NCBI RefSeq assembly: GCF_036108815.1
Contig: NZ_CP107985.1
Span: forward strand, 8,615,501 to 8,679,500
Reading direction: 5' to 3'
DNA length: 64,000 nucleotides
Origin: Streptomyces sp. NBC_00353
GTDB taxonomy: Bacteria; Actinomycetota; Actinomycetes; Streptomycetales; Streptomycetaceae
Part shown: piece by piece, positions 42,479 through 51,532 of the stretch
Position numbering within the stretch: position 1 is the stretch's first letter
How the letters are laid out: the number at the start of each line of letters is the position of its first letter
The notes under the pieces: generated by a model
What the model saw: the letters and a program-made list of their open reading frames with translations, nothing else
What the model was told of the DNA's origin: nothing
Databases searched by the model: none
Made by a program: the position numbers and the translations under genes

Positions 42479-43216
42479 ATGAGTAAAGCCGTGACCCACG
42501 CCGCCGTCCCGGATCAGCCGACCGACCCCGCCGCGGACTGGGAGGCATGGCGCGCCGAGCGACGGCGCTCCATCACTTCGCCCTCCGGCAACCTCGCCCT
42601 CGTGGAGACCCGCTGGGCCCCGGCCGGTGAGCGTCCCGACCTCGACGCGGCCCGCGCCGGACAGCCGGGGAATGTGACCGTCACCACGGTCGAGCGCACC
42701 GACCTCGTCACCGGCGAGCCGGAGCACGGTCTGCGCTTCTGGGACGCGCAGTCGCCCGCGATCCAGAACTTCGATCGCACCGATGCCTTCCCGTACGACC
42801 CGGCCTGGGTGCTGGAGGCCTCGTACACCCCGGTGCCGGGCGCCCGGCGGGTCGGTTTCGAGCACATCCGCGACAACGGCGGTACCCGTGACCTCGCCGT
42901 GCCGGGTGACATCGCGCTCACCCTGGACGGACAGGAGTACGTGCTGAGCGCCTTCGACGACGACGGCACCCTGCTTCTTGTCTTCGGTGACCCCACCAAC
43001 GGCGACATCACCTACGGCGCCGGGCGCTTCCTCTTCGTCACCCACACCGGCGAGGGCCGTGTCCTCCTCGACTTCAACCGCGCCTTCGTGCCGCCGTGCG
43101 GATTCTCGGACCAGTACAACTGTCCGATGCCGCCGCGGCAGAACCGTTTCCACCTGCCCGTCGAGGCCGGCGAGAAGCGCCCCGTCTTCAGTGACGGCTT
43201 CCCCGCGCAGCACTGA
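42479..43216 (+). CDS. DUF1684-domain protein
   Basis: 245 aa, cytoplasmic. The family's conserved end is clear: DFNRAFVPPCGFSDQYNCPM followed by PPRQNRF, and the middle GDITYGAGRFLFV block. Function unknown; other members bind small ligands. No Shine-Dalgarno is visible. A TTGACA box at 42379-42384 in an AT-rich patch may belong to its promoter, but no convincing -10 follows. The gene ends 45 bp before the oligopeptide ABC operon and may be its first member. Confidence 0.75.
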   Translation: MSKAVTHAAVPDQPTDPAADWEAWRAERRRSITSPSGNLALVETRWAPAGERPDLDAARAGQPGNVTVTTVERTDLVTGEPEHGLRFWDAQSPAIQNFDRTDAFPYDPAWVLEASYTPVPGARRVGFEHIRDNGGTRDLAVPGDIALTLDGQEYVLSAFDDDGTLLLVFGDPTNGDITYGAGRFLFVTHTGEGRVLLDFNRAFVPPCGFSDQYNCPMPPRQNRFHLPVEAGEKRPVFSDGFPAQH

Positions 43217-43261
43217 TCAACCCCGTACTCCCGCCTCGCAGCACGAAAGCGCGTACTCCTC

Positions 43262-44779
43262 ATGAGCATCAAGAAGACCTCTCTGTACGGCGGCGCCACC
43301 GCTGCCGCCCTCGCCCTGACCCTCACCGCCTGCGGCGGGGGCTCCAACGGGGGCGGCGCCGCCGGAGGGGCGTACGACAAGAACGCCACGGTCAACATCG
43401 GTTCGCTCTACGAGCCGCAGAATCTCGACAACACCGCGGGCGGTGGCCAGGGCGTCACCGAGGCGCTCAACGGCAACGTGTACGAGGGGCTGTTCAAGCT
43501 CACCGATGACGGCAAGGTCGAGAATCTGCTCGCCCAGGACTACAAGGTCAGCGGCGACGGACTCACGTACACCTTCACCCTGCGCGACGGTGTGAAGTTC
43601 CACAGCGGCAAGAAGCTCACCAGCCAGGACGTCAAGTACAGCCTGGAGAAGGTGATAGCCAAGGACTCGCAGTCCGCCCGCAAGAGCAATCTCGAGGTCA
43701 TCAAGTCCGTCGAGACACCGGACGCGCGCACGGTGAAGGTCCAGCTGTCGAAGAAGTCGATCTCCTTCGTCTACAACCTCTCCTACGTGTGGATCATCAA
43801 CTCCGACGCGAAGAGCCTCAAGACGAGCGAGGACGGCACCGGCCCGTACCGGCTGAACAAGTGGACCCGCGGTTCCGCTCTCGGCCTCGACCGGTTCGCC
43901 GGGTACTGGGGTGACGCGGCCAGGAACAAGCAGGTCGTCTTCCACTACTACAAGGACGCGACCGCTCTCAACAACGCGCTCCTGACCAATGCCGTGGACG
44001 TCGTCACGAGCGAGCAGTCGCCCGACGCCCTCGACCAGTTCAAGAGCAACCAGAACTACAAGGTCAACGACGGCAACTCGACGACCAAGCTGCTGCTCGC
44101 CTTCAACGACAAGGCCAAGCCCTTCACGGACGTCAAGGTCCGCCAGGCCGTCTCCTCCGCCATCGACGACAAGAAGCTTCTGGAGTCGGTCTGGGGCGGC
44201 TACGGCAAGCTCATCGGCTCCATGGTGCCGCCCACCGACCCGTGGTACGAGGACCTCACCAAGGTCAACGCCTACGACACCGCGCGAGCCAAGAAGCTGC
44301 TCGCCGAGGCCGGATACGAGAACGGCTTCACCTTCACCCTCGACACCCCGAACTACGACCCGCACCCGACGGCGGCGACCTTCATCAAGTCGCAGCTCGC
44401 CAAGGTCGGCATCACCGTCGAGATCAACACCATCACACCGGACGAGTGGTACACGAAGGTCTACAAGAACCACGACTTCACGGCCACGCTCCAGGAACAC
44501 GTCAACGACCGCGACCTGGTCTGGTACGGCAACCCCGACTTCTACTGGGGCTACGACAACAAGCAGGTCACGAAGTGGGTCGAAGAGGCCGAGCAGGCGT
44601 CCGGCACGGCTGAGCAGACCGACCTGCTGAAGAAGGTCAACCGCCGGACCGCGGAGGACGCGGCCAGCGACTGGCTGTACCTGTACCCGCAGATCGTCGT
44701 GGCGAGCAGCAAGGTGTCCGGCTACCCGGTCAACGGCCTCAACTCGCAGTTCTTCGCGTACGACATCGAGAAGGGCTGA
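43262..44779 (+). CDS. ABC transporter substrate-binding lipoprotein (family 5, oligopeptide/dipeptide type)
   Basis: 505 aa. Lipobox LTACG (about 22-26), then an SBP_bac_5 domain (SLYEPQNLDN near the start, GVKFHSGKKLTSQDVKYSLE, YENGFTFTLDTPNYDP). Captures peptides, opines or glycosides outside the membrane and passes them to the permeases that follow. Its stop overlaps the next start (ATGA-type, one base at 44779). Confidence 0.88.
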   Translation: MSIKKTSLYGGATAAALALTLTACGGGSNGGGAAGGAYDKNATVNIGSLYEPQNLDNTAGGGQGVTEALNGNVYEGLFKLTDDGKVENLLAQDYKVSGDGLTYTFTLRDGVKFHSGKKLTSQDVKYSLEKVIAKDSQSARKSNLEVIKSVETPDARTVKVQLSKKSISFVYNLSYVWIINSDAKSLKTSEDGTGPYRLNKWTRGSALGLDRFAGYWGDAARNKQVVFHYYKDATALNNALLTNAVDVVTSEQSPDALDQFKSNQNYKVNDGNSTTKLLLAFNDKAKPFTDVKVRQAVSSAIDDKKLLESVWGGYGKLIGSMVPPTDPWYEDLTKVNAYDTARAKKLLAEAGYENGFTFTLDTPNYDPHPTAATFIKSQLAKVGITVEINTITPDEWYTKVYKNHDFTATLQEHVNDRDLVWYGNPDFYWGYDNKQVTKWVEEAEQASGTAEQTDLLKKVNRRTAEDAASDWLYLYPQIVVASSKVSGYPVNGLNSQFFAYDIEKG

Positions 44780-45744
44780 TGGCGCGGTATCTCCTGCGTC
44801 GCCTCGCCTTCCTGCTGGTGTCGCTGGCGCTCGCGAGCGTGGTCCTGTTCGTGCTGCTGCGGATGCTGCCGGGCGACCCCGCGAACGCGCTCACCTCGGT
44901 GGGCGCCAGCCCCGAGCAGATCGCGGCGGCGCGGCACTCCATCGGCTCCGACAAGCCGCTGCCCGAGCAGTTCGTCCACTGGATCGGGCAGCTGGCCGGC
45001 GGTGACCTCGGTACGTCGTTCGTCAGCTCGCTGCCGGTCGCGCCCGAGGTCGGCTCGCGGCTGAACGTCACGATCCCGCTCACGCTCACGGCGTTCGTCC
45101 TGGCGGTCCTCATCGCCGTCCCGGTCGGCTTCGTCGCCGCGCACCGGCGCAGGACCTGGTACGGGGCGCTGCTCAGCGGAGTCTCCCAACTGGGCATCGC
45201 CGTGCCCGTGTTCTGGCTCGGGATGATCCTGATAGCCGTCTTCGCGCTGAACGCCGGCTGGCTTCCCGCAGGCGGCTTCCCGCCGGACGGCTGGTCGCAG
45301 CCGGCCGAGGCGGTCCGCTCGCTCGCCCTGCCCGTCATCACCATCGCGCTCGTGATGAGCGCCTCACTGATCCGCTACGTCAGGTCGGCCACGCTCGACG
45401 TACTGGACAGCGACTATCTGCGCACCGCGCGCGCCCTGGGTTCGTCGTTCGGGCGGGCCATGTGGCGGCACGGGCTGCGCAACGCATCGGTGCCGGTGAT
45501 CTCGATCCTCGGCATCGAGCTGGCGTCCACACTGCTCGGTGCTGTGGTCGTGGAGTCCGTGTACGCGCTACCCGGCCTCGGCTCGCTGCTCGCGACCGGC
45601 ATCGCGCAGCACGACTATCCGGTGATCCAGGGTGTGCTGTTCGTCTCCACGCTCGCGGTGCTGGTCATCGGCTTCGCCGCCGACTTCGTACAGCGGATCA
45701 TCGATCCCCGGCTCCGCGGCAGGCTCTCCGGAGGTGTCCGATGA
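44779..45744 (+). CDS. ABC transporter permease (DppB/OppB-like)
   Basis: 321 aa with six membrane segments. The N-terminal MARYLLRRLAFLLVSLAL and the EAA loop (RTARALGSSFGRAMWRHGLRNAS, cited in part) are those of DppB-type permeases. Forms the pore with the next gene product. Ends with a 4-bp overlap with the DppC-like gene. Confidence 0.88.
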   Translation: MARYLLRRLAFLLVSLALASVVLFVLLRMLPGDPANALTSVGASPEQIAAARHSIGSDKPLPEQFVHWIGQLAGGDLGTSFVSSLPVAPEVGSRLNVTIPLTLTAFVLAVLIAVPVGFVAAHRRRTWYGALLSGVSQLGIAVPVFWLGMILIAVFALNAGWLPAGGFPPDGWSQPAEAVRSLALPVITIALVMSASLIRYVRSATLDVLDSDYLRTARALGSSFGRAMWRHGLRNASVPVISILGIELASTLLGAVVVESVYALPGLGSLLATGIAQHDYPVIQGVLFVSTLAVLVIGFAADFVQRIIDPRLRGRLSGGVR

Positions 45745-46568
45745 AGCAGTCGACGAAGCGCTCGTACACGCTGACCTCCGGATGCGTGCTGGCCGGCCTG
45801 ATCGCGCTGCTTGCGCTGGTCTCGCTCTTCTGGGCCCCGTACGCCGCCGACGACACGTCCGGTGGCCGGCTCACGGGCCCCGGCGCGGGCCATCTGCTGG
45901 GCACCGACAAGCTCGGCCGTGATCTGTTCACCCAACTGATGACCGGCTCCCGGGTCGCCTTCGAAGCGGGCCTGGGTTCGGTCCTCATCGCGGCCGCCGT
46001 CGGCGTCACGCTGGGCGTGCTGGCCGCGTTCGCCCAAGGCTGGCTGGACGACACGCTCTCCGCGTTCCTCGACATCCTGATCGCCTTCCCGACGCTGCTG
46101 CTTGCGATGCTCATCGTCGCCGCGCACTCGGCCACACTGGGGTCCGCCGTGCTGGCGATCGGCCTCGCCCAGAGCGCGGTCGTGGGACGGCTTGTGCGGG
46201 TCCTGGTCAAGCGGGTCCTGGCACAGGACTACATCACGGCCGCGCGCACGTCCGGCACGTCGTGGCCGCGGATCGTGGCCGGGCATGTGCTGCCCAACAT
46301 CTGGCCGACTCTCGTGGTGAACCTGGCCCTTCAGTTCGGACTCGCGGTGCTGGCCGAGGCCGGCCTGTCCTACCTGGGCCTGGGGGCGCCGCCGCCCAAC
46401 GCCTCGTGGGGCCGCATGCTCCAGGAGGCTCAGGCCACCTTCACCACGGCCCCGGCCGGCGCACTGGCCCCCGGCATCCTGCTCGTCCTGCTCGTCATCG
46501 GTGTGAACCTCATCGCCGACGGACTGCGCGACACCCTCGACCCGGCGGCCCGACGGAGGAGCGCATGA
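45741..46568 (+). CDS. ABC transporter permease (DppC/OppC-like)
   Basis: 275 aa from the ATG at 45741 (ATGA overlap). The LLGTDKLGRDLFTQLMTGSR motif is diagnostic of the DppC family, followed by an EAA loop (TAARTSGTSWPRIVAGHVLP) and five to six membrane segments. Overlaps the next gene by 4 bp. Confidence 0.88.
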   Translation: MKQSTKRSYTLTSGCVLAGLIALLALVSLFWAPYAADDTSGGRLTGPGAGHLLGTDKLGRDLFTQLMTGSRVAFEAGLGSVLIAAAVGVTLGVLAAFAQGWLDDTLSAFLDILIAFPTLLLAMLIVAAHSATLGSAVLAIGLAQSAVVGRLVRVLVKRVLAQDYITAARTSGTSWPRIVAGHVLPNIWPTLVVNLALQFGLAVLAEAGLSYLGLGAPPPNASWGRMLQEAQATFTTAPAGALAPGILLVLLVIGVNLIADGLRDTLDPAARRRSA

Positions 46569-47362
46569 ACATCCTCGACGTACGCGACCTCGCGATCCGT
46601 ACGGCCGACGGGCGCATCCTTGTCGACGGCCTCTCGCTGACCATCGCCCCCGGCGAACGACTCGGCCTCATCGGTGAGTCGGGCTCCGGGAAATCGCTGA
46701 CCACTCTCGCCGTGCTCGGCCTGCTGCCCGACGGTATGACGGCCACCGGCAGCGCCGAACTCGCCGGCACCCAGATCGTGGGCGCGAGCGAGAAGCAGCT
46801 CACGCGTGTACGCGGCCGGGACGCCGCCATCGTCTTCCAGGAGCCGCTCACCGCACTCGACCCCCTGATGCGCGTCGGCAGGCAGATCGCCGAACCGCTG
46901 GGCAGAAGGCGAGGGCTGAGGGGCGCCGGGCTGAAGCGGGCCGTCGTGGAAGCCCTGGAGCAAGTGCGACTGCCCGAGCCCGACCGTATCGCCCGCGCCT
47001 TCCCGCACGAGATCTCCGGCGGACAGCGGCAGCGCGTCGCACTCGCCATGGCGCTGGCATGCGACCCGAAGCTGCTCATCGCGGACGAGCCGACCACCGC
47101 GCTCGACGTCACCGTGCAGTCCGACATGCTCGACCTGCTCGACACCCTCGTACGGGAACGGGACATGGCCGTCCTCTTCGTCAGTCACGACCTCGCGGTC
47201 GTCTCGAAGGTCACCGATCGTGTTCTGGTGATGAAGGACGGCCGGGCCGTGGAGCAGGGTGATGTCCGCGAGATCGTGCGGGCCCCGCGCGAGGAGTACA
47301 CCAAGGCGCTGGTGGCAAGCGCGCGGCAGCTGGAATCGGCTCTTGACCTGAGGAGCGCATGA
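46565..47362 (+). CDS. ABC transporter ATP-binding protein (DppD-like)
   Basis: 265 aa. Walker A GESGSGKS, Q loop FQEPLTALDP, signature ISGGQRQR, Walker B LLIADEPTTALD and H-loop VSHD are all intact. It lacks the long C-terminal oligopeptide-family extension with its Fe-S cysteines. 4-bp overlaps on both sides show a single translational unit with the other ABC genes. Confidence 0.9.
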   Translation: MNILDVRDLAIRTADGRILVDGLSLTIAPGERLGLIGESGSGKSLTTLAVLGLLPDGMTATGSAELAGTQIVGASEKQLTRVRGRDAAIVFQEPLTALDPLMRVGRQIAEPLGRRRGLRGAGLKRAVVEALEQVRLPEPDRIARAFPHEISGGQRQRVALAMALACDPKLLIADEPTTALDVTVQSDMLDLLDTLVRERDMAVLFVSHDLAVVSKVTDRVLVMKDGRAVEQGDVREIVRAPREEYTKALVASARQLESALDLRSA

Positions 47363-48126
47363 TGACGCCCGTACTGGAGCTGAACGCGGCCTCCTTCGCC
47401 TACCGGGGACACACCGTGCCCGTCGTCGAGGACGTCTCCTTCGCCGTCGACGCCGGGCACAGCCTCGCCCTCGTCGGCGAATCCGGCGCGGGCAAGACGA
47501 CTCTGCTGCGGCTGCTGCTCGGGCTCGCCCGGGCCACCTCCGGCACCGTCCGGTTCGACGGCGACGAGCTGAAGCCACGCGACCGCGAGCAGATGCGGCG
47601 TTTCAGGCGCAGCGTGCAGTGTGTCTTCCAGGACCCGTACTCGTCGCTGGACCCGCGTCGGCGTGTCGGCGGCATCGTGTCCGAACCACTGCGTTCCCTC
47701 GGCATCGACAGCCGGAGCACGGCCGGGCCCAAGGTGGCCGACGCCCTGGAGCGGGTCGGTCTCCCGGCCGACGCCGCAGAGCGCTATCCGCACGAGTTCT
47801 CCGGCGGCCAGCGCCAGCGCATCGCGATTGCCCGGGCGACCGTGTGCGACCCGCGGGTGCTGCTCGCCGACGAACCCGTCAGCGCCCTCGATGTCACCAC
47901 CCGGGTCAAAGTCGTCGACCTGCTCAACGAGTTGAAGCAGAAGCAGGGTCTGACGCTCGTCATGGTCTCCCACGACCTGTCGGTGGTGGCCTCGCTGTGC
48001 GAACGCACCGCCGTCCTGGAGCGCGGTCACATCGTCGAACAGGGCGAGACCGGACAGGTGCTGGGCGCTCCCGCGCACCCGTACACACGTCGCCTCGTCG
48101 AAAGTGTGCCGCGGCTGCCGGCGTGA
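47359..48126 (+). CDS. ABC transporter ATP-binding protein (DppF-like)
   Basis: 255 aa. Walker A GESGAGKT, CVFQDPYSSLDPR Q loop, FSGGQRQR signature, LLADEPVSALD Walker B and VSHDLS switch. Pairs with the DppD-like subunit. Last gene of the operon; ends before a bidirectional hairpin. Confidence 0.9.
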   Translation: MMTPVLELNAASFAYRGHTVPVVEDVSFAVDAGHSLALVGESGAGKTTLLRLLLGLARATSGTVRFDGDELKPRDREQMRRFRRSVQCVFQDPYSSLDPRRRVGGIVSEPLRSLGIDSRSTAGPKVADALERVGLPADAAERYPHEFSGGQRQRIAIARATVCDPRVLLADEPVSALDVTTRVKVVDLLNELKQKQGLTLVMVSHDLSVVASLCERTAVLERGHIVEQGETGQVLGAPAHPYTRRLVESVPRLPA

Positions 48127-48172
48127 CCGGTGGGCCCGATCACGAGGCCTCTCCTTCCCGACCTGATCCGTT

Positions 48173-48196
48173 CGGCGCCGGATGCCTCCGGCGCCG
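48173..48196. terminator. Bidirectional hairpin between convergent operons
   Basis: Perfect 9-bp arms CGGCGCCGG (48173-48181) and CCGGCGCCG (48188-48196), 6-nt loop. Lies between the stop of the ABC operon and the stop of the response regulator gene. Confidence 0.65.
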
Positions 48197-48204
48197 CACG
48201 GAGC

Positions 48205-48903
48205 TCAGCTCGCCCTCGCCCACGCGTAGCGGTGCTCGGGCCGGCCGGTGTCGCCGTATTTGAGACTGAGGCTGATGCGGCCCGCGCTCTCCAGGTACTT
48301 GAGGTATCGCTGGGCGGTGGAGCGGCTCAACCCGGCCCGGACGGCGACCTCGTGTGCGGACAGCGGTTCGTCCGCCGCGGAAAGGACGTGGCGGATGACC
48401 TCGGCGGTCGGCGCGGAGTGCCCCTTGGGCAGACCGGCTGCGGGAACGGCCTCCGGGGTGCGGAGAGCTCCGAAGATCTGGTCGACCTGCTCCTGGCCGG
48501 CCTCGCCGCGGCCGCTGCCCACGCCTTCGAGAGTGCGGCGCAGAGCCGCGTAGCTCTCCAGCTTGGACCGCAGACCGCCGAAACTGAACGGCTTCACCAG
48601 GTACTGCAGGGCGCCGTAGCGCATGGCGGTCTGCACGGTCGTGACATCGCGAGCGGCCGTCACCATGATCACGTCCGCCGTGTGGCCGAGCTGGCGCAGC
48701 CGCCGTACCAGTGTCAGCCCCGTCTCGTCCGGAAGATAGTGATCGAGAAGCACGAGGTCGACATGGTTGCGTTCCAGGACGGACAGTGCCTGTGCGGCGG
48801 TGTGTGCGCGAGCGACGACGCGGAAGCCGGGCACCTTGGCCACGTACGCCGCGTTGATCTCGGCCACCCGGAAGTCGTCGTCCACCACGAGGACGTCGAT
48901 CAT
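48205..48903 (-). CDS. CitB/DcuR-type response regulator
   Basis: 232 aa. Receiver domain with D8-D10 acidic cluster, phospho-acceptor D54 (VLLDHYLPDETG), and K in YLVKPFS; C-terminal helix-turn-helix (SAHEVAVRAGLSRSTAQRYLKYLE, cited in part) of the CitT/DpiA/DcuR kind. It overlaps the kinase gene by 4 bp. The partner kinase is adjacent; the system probably controls the divergent importer. Confidence 0.87.
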   Translation of the reverse strand: MIDVLVVDDDFRVAEINAAYVAKVPGFRVVARAHTAAQALSVLERNHVDLVLLDHYLPDETGLTLVRRLRQLGHTADVIMVTAARDVTTVQTAMRYGALQYLVKPFSFGGLRSKLESYAALRRTLEGVGSGRGEAGQEQVDQIFGALRTPEAVPAAGLPKGHSAPTAEVIRHVLSAADEPLSAHEVAVRAGLSRSTAQRYLKYLESAGRISLSLKYGDTGRPEHRYAWARAS

Positions 48904-50498
48904 TGCACCCCTCCCACTTCGATCAGCTGCCGGACGGTGAGCGTCTCGGGCAGTACGACGGTGAAGACCGCGCCACCACCGGCCCTCGCACCGACGCGGG
49001 CCACCCCGCCGTAACGCTCCGCGAGACGGCGTACCAGCGCCAGACCGAGCCCACGGCCCCGATGTGCGGGGGACTGCTTGGTGGACCAGCCCTCGGTGAA
49101 AATCTGTTCGCGCAGATCGGGCGCCACGCCCGGACCGTTGTCGCTGACCCGCAGGACCGTGGCGGTGCCCTCCGCGCGGAGCTCGACTTCGATGAGGGAA
49201 GCGACGTCCAGCGCGTTGTCGATGAGGTTGCCCAGGACGGTCACCAGATCGCGCGGGTCCACCACCACGTCGGGGAGCATGGTGTTCGGGGAGATGTGCA
49301 AGGACGCGCCCCGCTCCGCCGCAATGGCCGACTTGCCGACCAACAGCGCGGACAGCAGAGGGTCATTGACGCGTTCCGCGACCTGCTCCGCCGAGGCCCG
49401 GCGACCGTTGGCCACCTCTGCCACGAACTCCACCGCCGCTTCGTGCCTCCCGAGCTCCAGGAGTCCGAGCAGGGTGTGGAGCCGGTTGGCGTGCTCGTGG
49501 TCCTGGGCGCGGAGTGCGTCGAGAAGGCCGTGCGTGGAGTCCAGTTCGCGGCCGAGCAGCTCCAGTTCGGTGCGATCGCGCAGGGTGACCACAGCACCGC
49601 CGTCACCGGTCGGCATGCGGTTGGCGATCAGCACGCGTCCCCTGCAGACGGTGAGCAGGTCCACGCCGTCGACCTGCCCTGTCAGGACCTCTGCCGCACG
49701 GCCCGGCGGCAGCACCTCGCTCAGAACACGGCCGACGGCGTCCGGCGTGAGCTCCAGCAGGCGCTGCGCCTCGTCGTTCAGCAGCCGGATCCGCCCCCGG
49801 GCGTCGAGGGCGAGAACTGCTTCGCGAATGCTGTGCAGCATGGCCTCGCGCTCGTCCAGCAGCGCGGAGATGTCGGCGAAGGCAAGGCCATGGGTGCTGC
49901 GCTGCAGACGTCGCGAGACGGCCAGGGCGGCGAGGACACCCGCGGCGAGAGCAGCCCCCGCGTAGAGCAGAAGTCCCGGAATGGTGCCGAGCAGCCGCTC
50001 GCGGACGCTGTCGTAGGCGATGCCCACCGAGACGGCGCCGACGATCGTCCCGTGCGCGTCGCGGAGGGGGACCTTCGCGCGTGCCGAGCGACCCAGGGTT
50101 CCGTCGTCGATCTGCATGATCTCCCGGCCGGCCAGGGCCGTGCTGGGATCGGTGGAGACGTGTCTGCCGATCTGTGGGGTGTCGGTGTGCGACCAGCGGA
50201 CCCCGCGGGTGTCCATGACCACGATGTAGAGCGCCCCGGTGGCCCGTCGGATCCGCTCCGCCTCGGCCTGTACCGGGCCGCCGGGGCTGGGCTCGGTGCT
50301 CGTCAGGTTGTGAACCAGACCGGGTTCGGCGGCCGTCGTCTGGGCGATGGACAGAGCCTGGCGCATCGCCTGGTCGTCGAGCTGGTGGCTGAGCGGGGCA
50401 AGGAAGAGCCCGGTGACGAGCATGACCACCCCGGTCGTGATGGCGACCTGTGTGAGCAGGACCTGGGCGAAGACACGGCGGGGCCAGTGAATCCGCAT
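48900..50498 (-). CDS. CitA/DcuS-type sensor histidine kinase
   Basis: 532 aa from the ATG at 50498 (GAGGGCGAG just upstream). One membrane segment near the N terminus, an extracellular PAS-like (PDC/CitAP) sensor domain of about 130 residues, a second membrane segment (about 180-205), a cytoplasmic PAS, then the H-box (DHEHANRLHTLLGLLELG) and HATPase boxes (NLIDNALDVAS, DNGPGV, GRGLGLAL). This family usually senses di- or tricarboxylates. Here the neighbour is an SsuABC-like importer, so the ligand may be different. Confidence 0.87.
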   Translation of the reverse strand: MRIHWPRRVFAQVLLTQVAITTGVVMLVTGLFLAPLSHQLDDQAMRQALSIAQTTAAEPGLVHNLTSTEPSPGGPVQAEAERIRRATGALYIVVMDTRGVRWSHTDTPQIGRHVSTDPSTALAGREIMQIDDGTLGRSARAKVPLRDAHGTIVGAVSVGIAYDSVRERLLGTIPGLLLYAGAALAAGVLAALAVSRRLQRSTHGLAFADISALLDEREAMLHSIREAVLALDARGRIRLLNDEAQRLLELTPDAVGRVLSEVLPPGRAAEVLTGQVDGVDLLTVCRGRVLIANRMPTGDGGAVVTLRDRTELELLGRELDSTHGLLDALRAQDHEHANRLHTLLGLLELGRHEAAVEFVAEVANGRRASAEQVAERVNDPLLSALLVGKSAIAAERGASLHISPNTMLPDVVVDPRDLVTVLGNLIDNALDVASLIEVELRAEGTATVLRVSDNGPGVAPDLREQIFTEGWSTKQSPAHRGRGLGLALVRRLAERYGGVARVGARAGGGAVFTVVLPETLTVRQLIEVGGVQ

Positions 50499-50621
50499 GT
50501 GCTCGCCCTCTGCCTTCCGCCCGACTGGGAATCTGCTGATCCGCTTTGCTCTGTGTGAACGCAACGTAAACGTCGCCGCCGTCGCTGACCAGCCCTCGTA
50601 GCACTTTCGTTCTTCAGACGT

Positions 50622-50708
50622 GAGCAGAACGAGCAGAACCGCAGGTTATGGGCAGAAGCAGGAGTTGTGAGCGCAAGGGTGCCGTCGTGCCCGGGCCGCC
50701 TCTAGCGT
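50622..50708 (+). promoter_or_regulatory. Direct repeats and probable leaderless promoter of the SsuB-like gene
   Basis: GAGCAGAAC occurs twice in tandem (50622-50630, 50631-50639), with a third related copy GGGCAGAAG at 50650-50658: candidate response-regulator boxes. TAGCGT (50703-50708) is a -10-like box ending 8 nt before the ATPase ATG, and no Shine-Dalgarno is present, so the transcript may be leaderless. Confidence 0.4.
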
Positions 50709-50716
50709 CCCGCCCC

Positions 50717-51532
50717 ATGAACAGCGAAACCAGCCCCGCCATCGAGCTGCGGGGGGCGAGCAAAGCGTTCCGGACTCCGTCGGGGGCGCTCCACACCGCC
50801 GTACGAGATCTGGACCTCACGATCGGGCGCGGTGAGTTCGTTGCCGTGGTGGGACCTACCGGATGCGGCAAATCGACAACGCTGACGCTGGTCAGCGGCC
50901 TGGAGGAGCCCACCGAGGGGGAGGTGCTGGTCGCCGGTGAGCCGGTGAGCGGCATCGGCGACAAGGTCGGCTTCGTCTTCCAGCAGGATGCGGTCTTCCC
51001 CTGGCGCACCGTGCTGTCCAACGTGATGGCAGGCCCCCGCTTCCGGGGCGTGCCGAAGCCCGAGGCGAAGGAACGTGCCCGGGAGTGGCTCGCCCGGGTC
51101 GGTCTGTCCTCCTTCGAGGACCGCTATCCGCACCAGCTGTCCGGCGGCCAGCGCAAGCGAGTCGCACTCGCGGCCACGTTCGTCAACGATCCCGAGATCC
51201 TGCTCATGGACGAACCCTTCTCCGCACTTGATGTGCAGACCCGGGCCCTGATGTCCGACGAACTGCTGGAGTTGTGGGCCGGGACCGGCGCCTCCGTCGT
51301 CTTCGTCACCCATGACCTGGAGGAGTCCATCGCACTGGCCGACAAGGTCGTGGTCATGACCGCGGGACCGGCCACCGTCAAGGAGGTCTTCGAGATCGAT
51401 CTGCCCCGCCCGCGCAAGGTCGAACAGGTGCGTCTGGAGCCCAGGTTCCTGGAGATCTATCGGGAGATCTGGTCCTCGCTCGGCGAAGAGGTCCGCATCA
51501 CCCGCGAGAGGGGTGCCCTCGATGTCGCCTGA
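50717..51532 (+). CDS. ABC transporter ATP-binding protein (SsuB/TauB/NrtD-like)
   Basis: 271 aa from the ATG at 50717. Walker A GPTGCGKST, Q loop FQQDAVFPWRTV, signature LSGGQRKR, Walker B LLMDEPFSALD. The FPWRTV pattern is typical of nitrate/sulfonate/taurine and pyrimidine-precursor importers. It overlaps the permease gene by 11 bp (ATG at 51522). It is divergent from the sensor kinase. Confidence 0.88.
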   Translation: MNSETSPAIELRGASKAFRTPSGALHTAVRDLDLTIGRGEFVAVVGPTGCGKSTTLTLVSGLEEPTEGEVLVAGEPVSGIGDKVGFVFQQDAVFPWRTVLSNVMAGPRFRGVPKPEAKERAREWLARVGLSSFEDRYPHQLSGGQRKRVALAATFVNDPEILLMDEPFSALDVQTRALMSDELLELWAGTGASVVFVTHDLEESIALADKVVVMTAGPATVKEVFEIDLPRPRKVEQVRLEPRFLEIYREIWSSLGEEVRITRERGALDVA

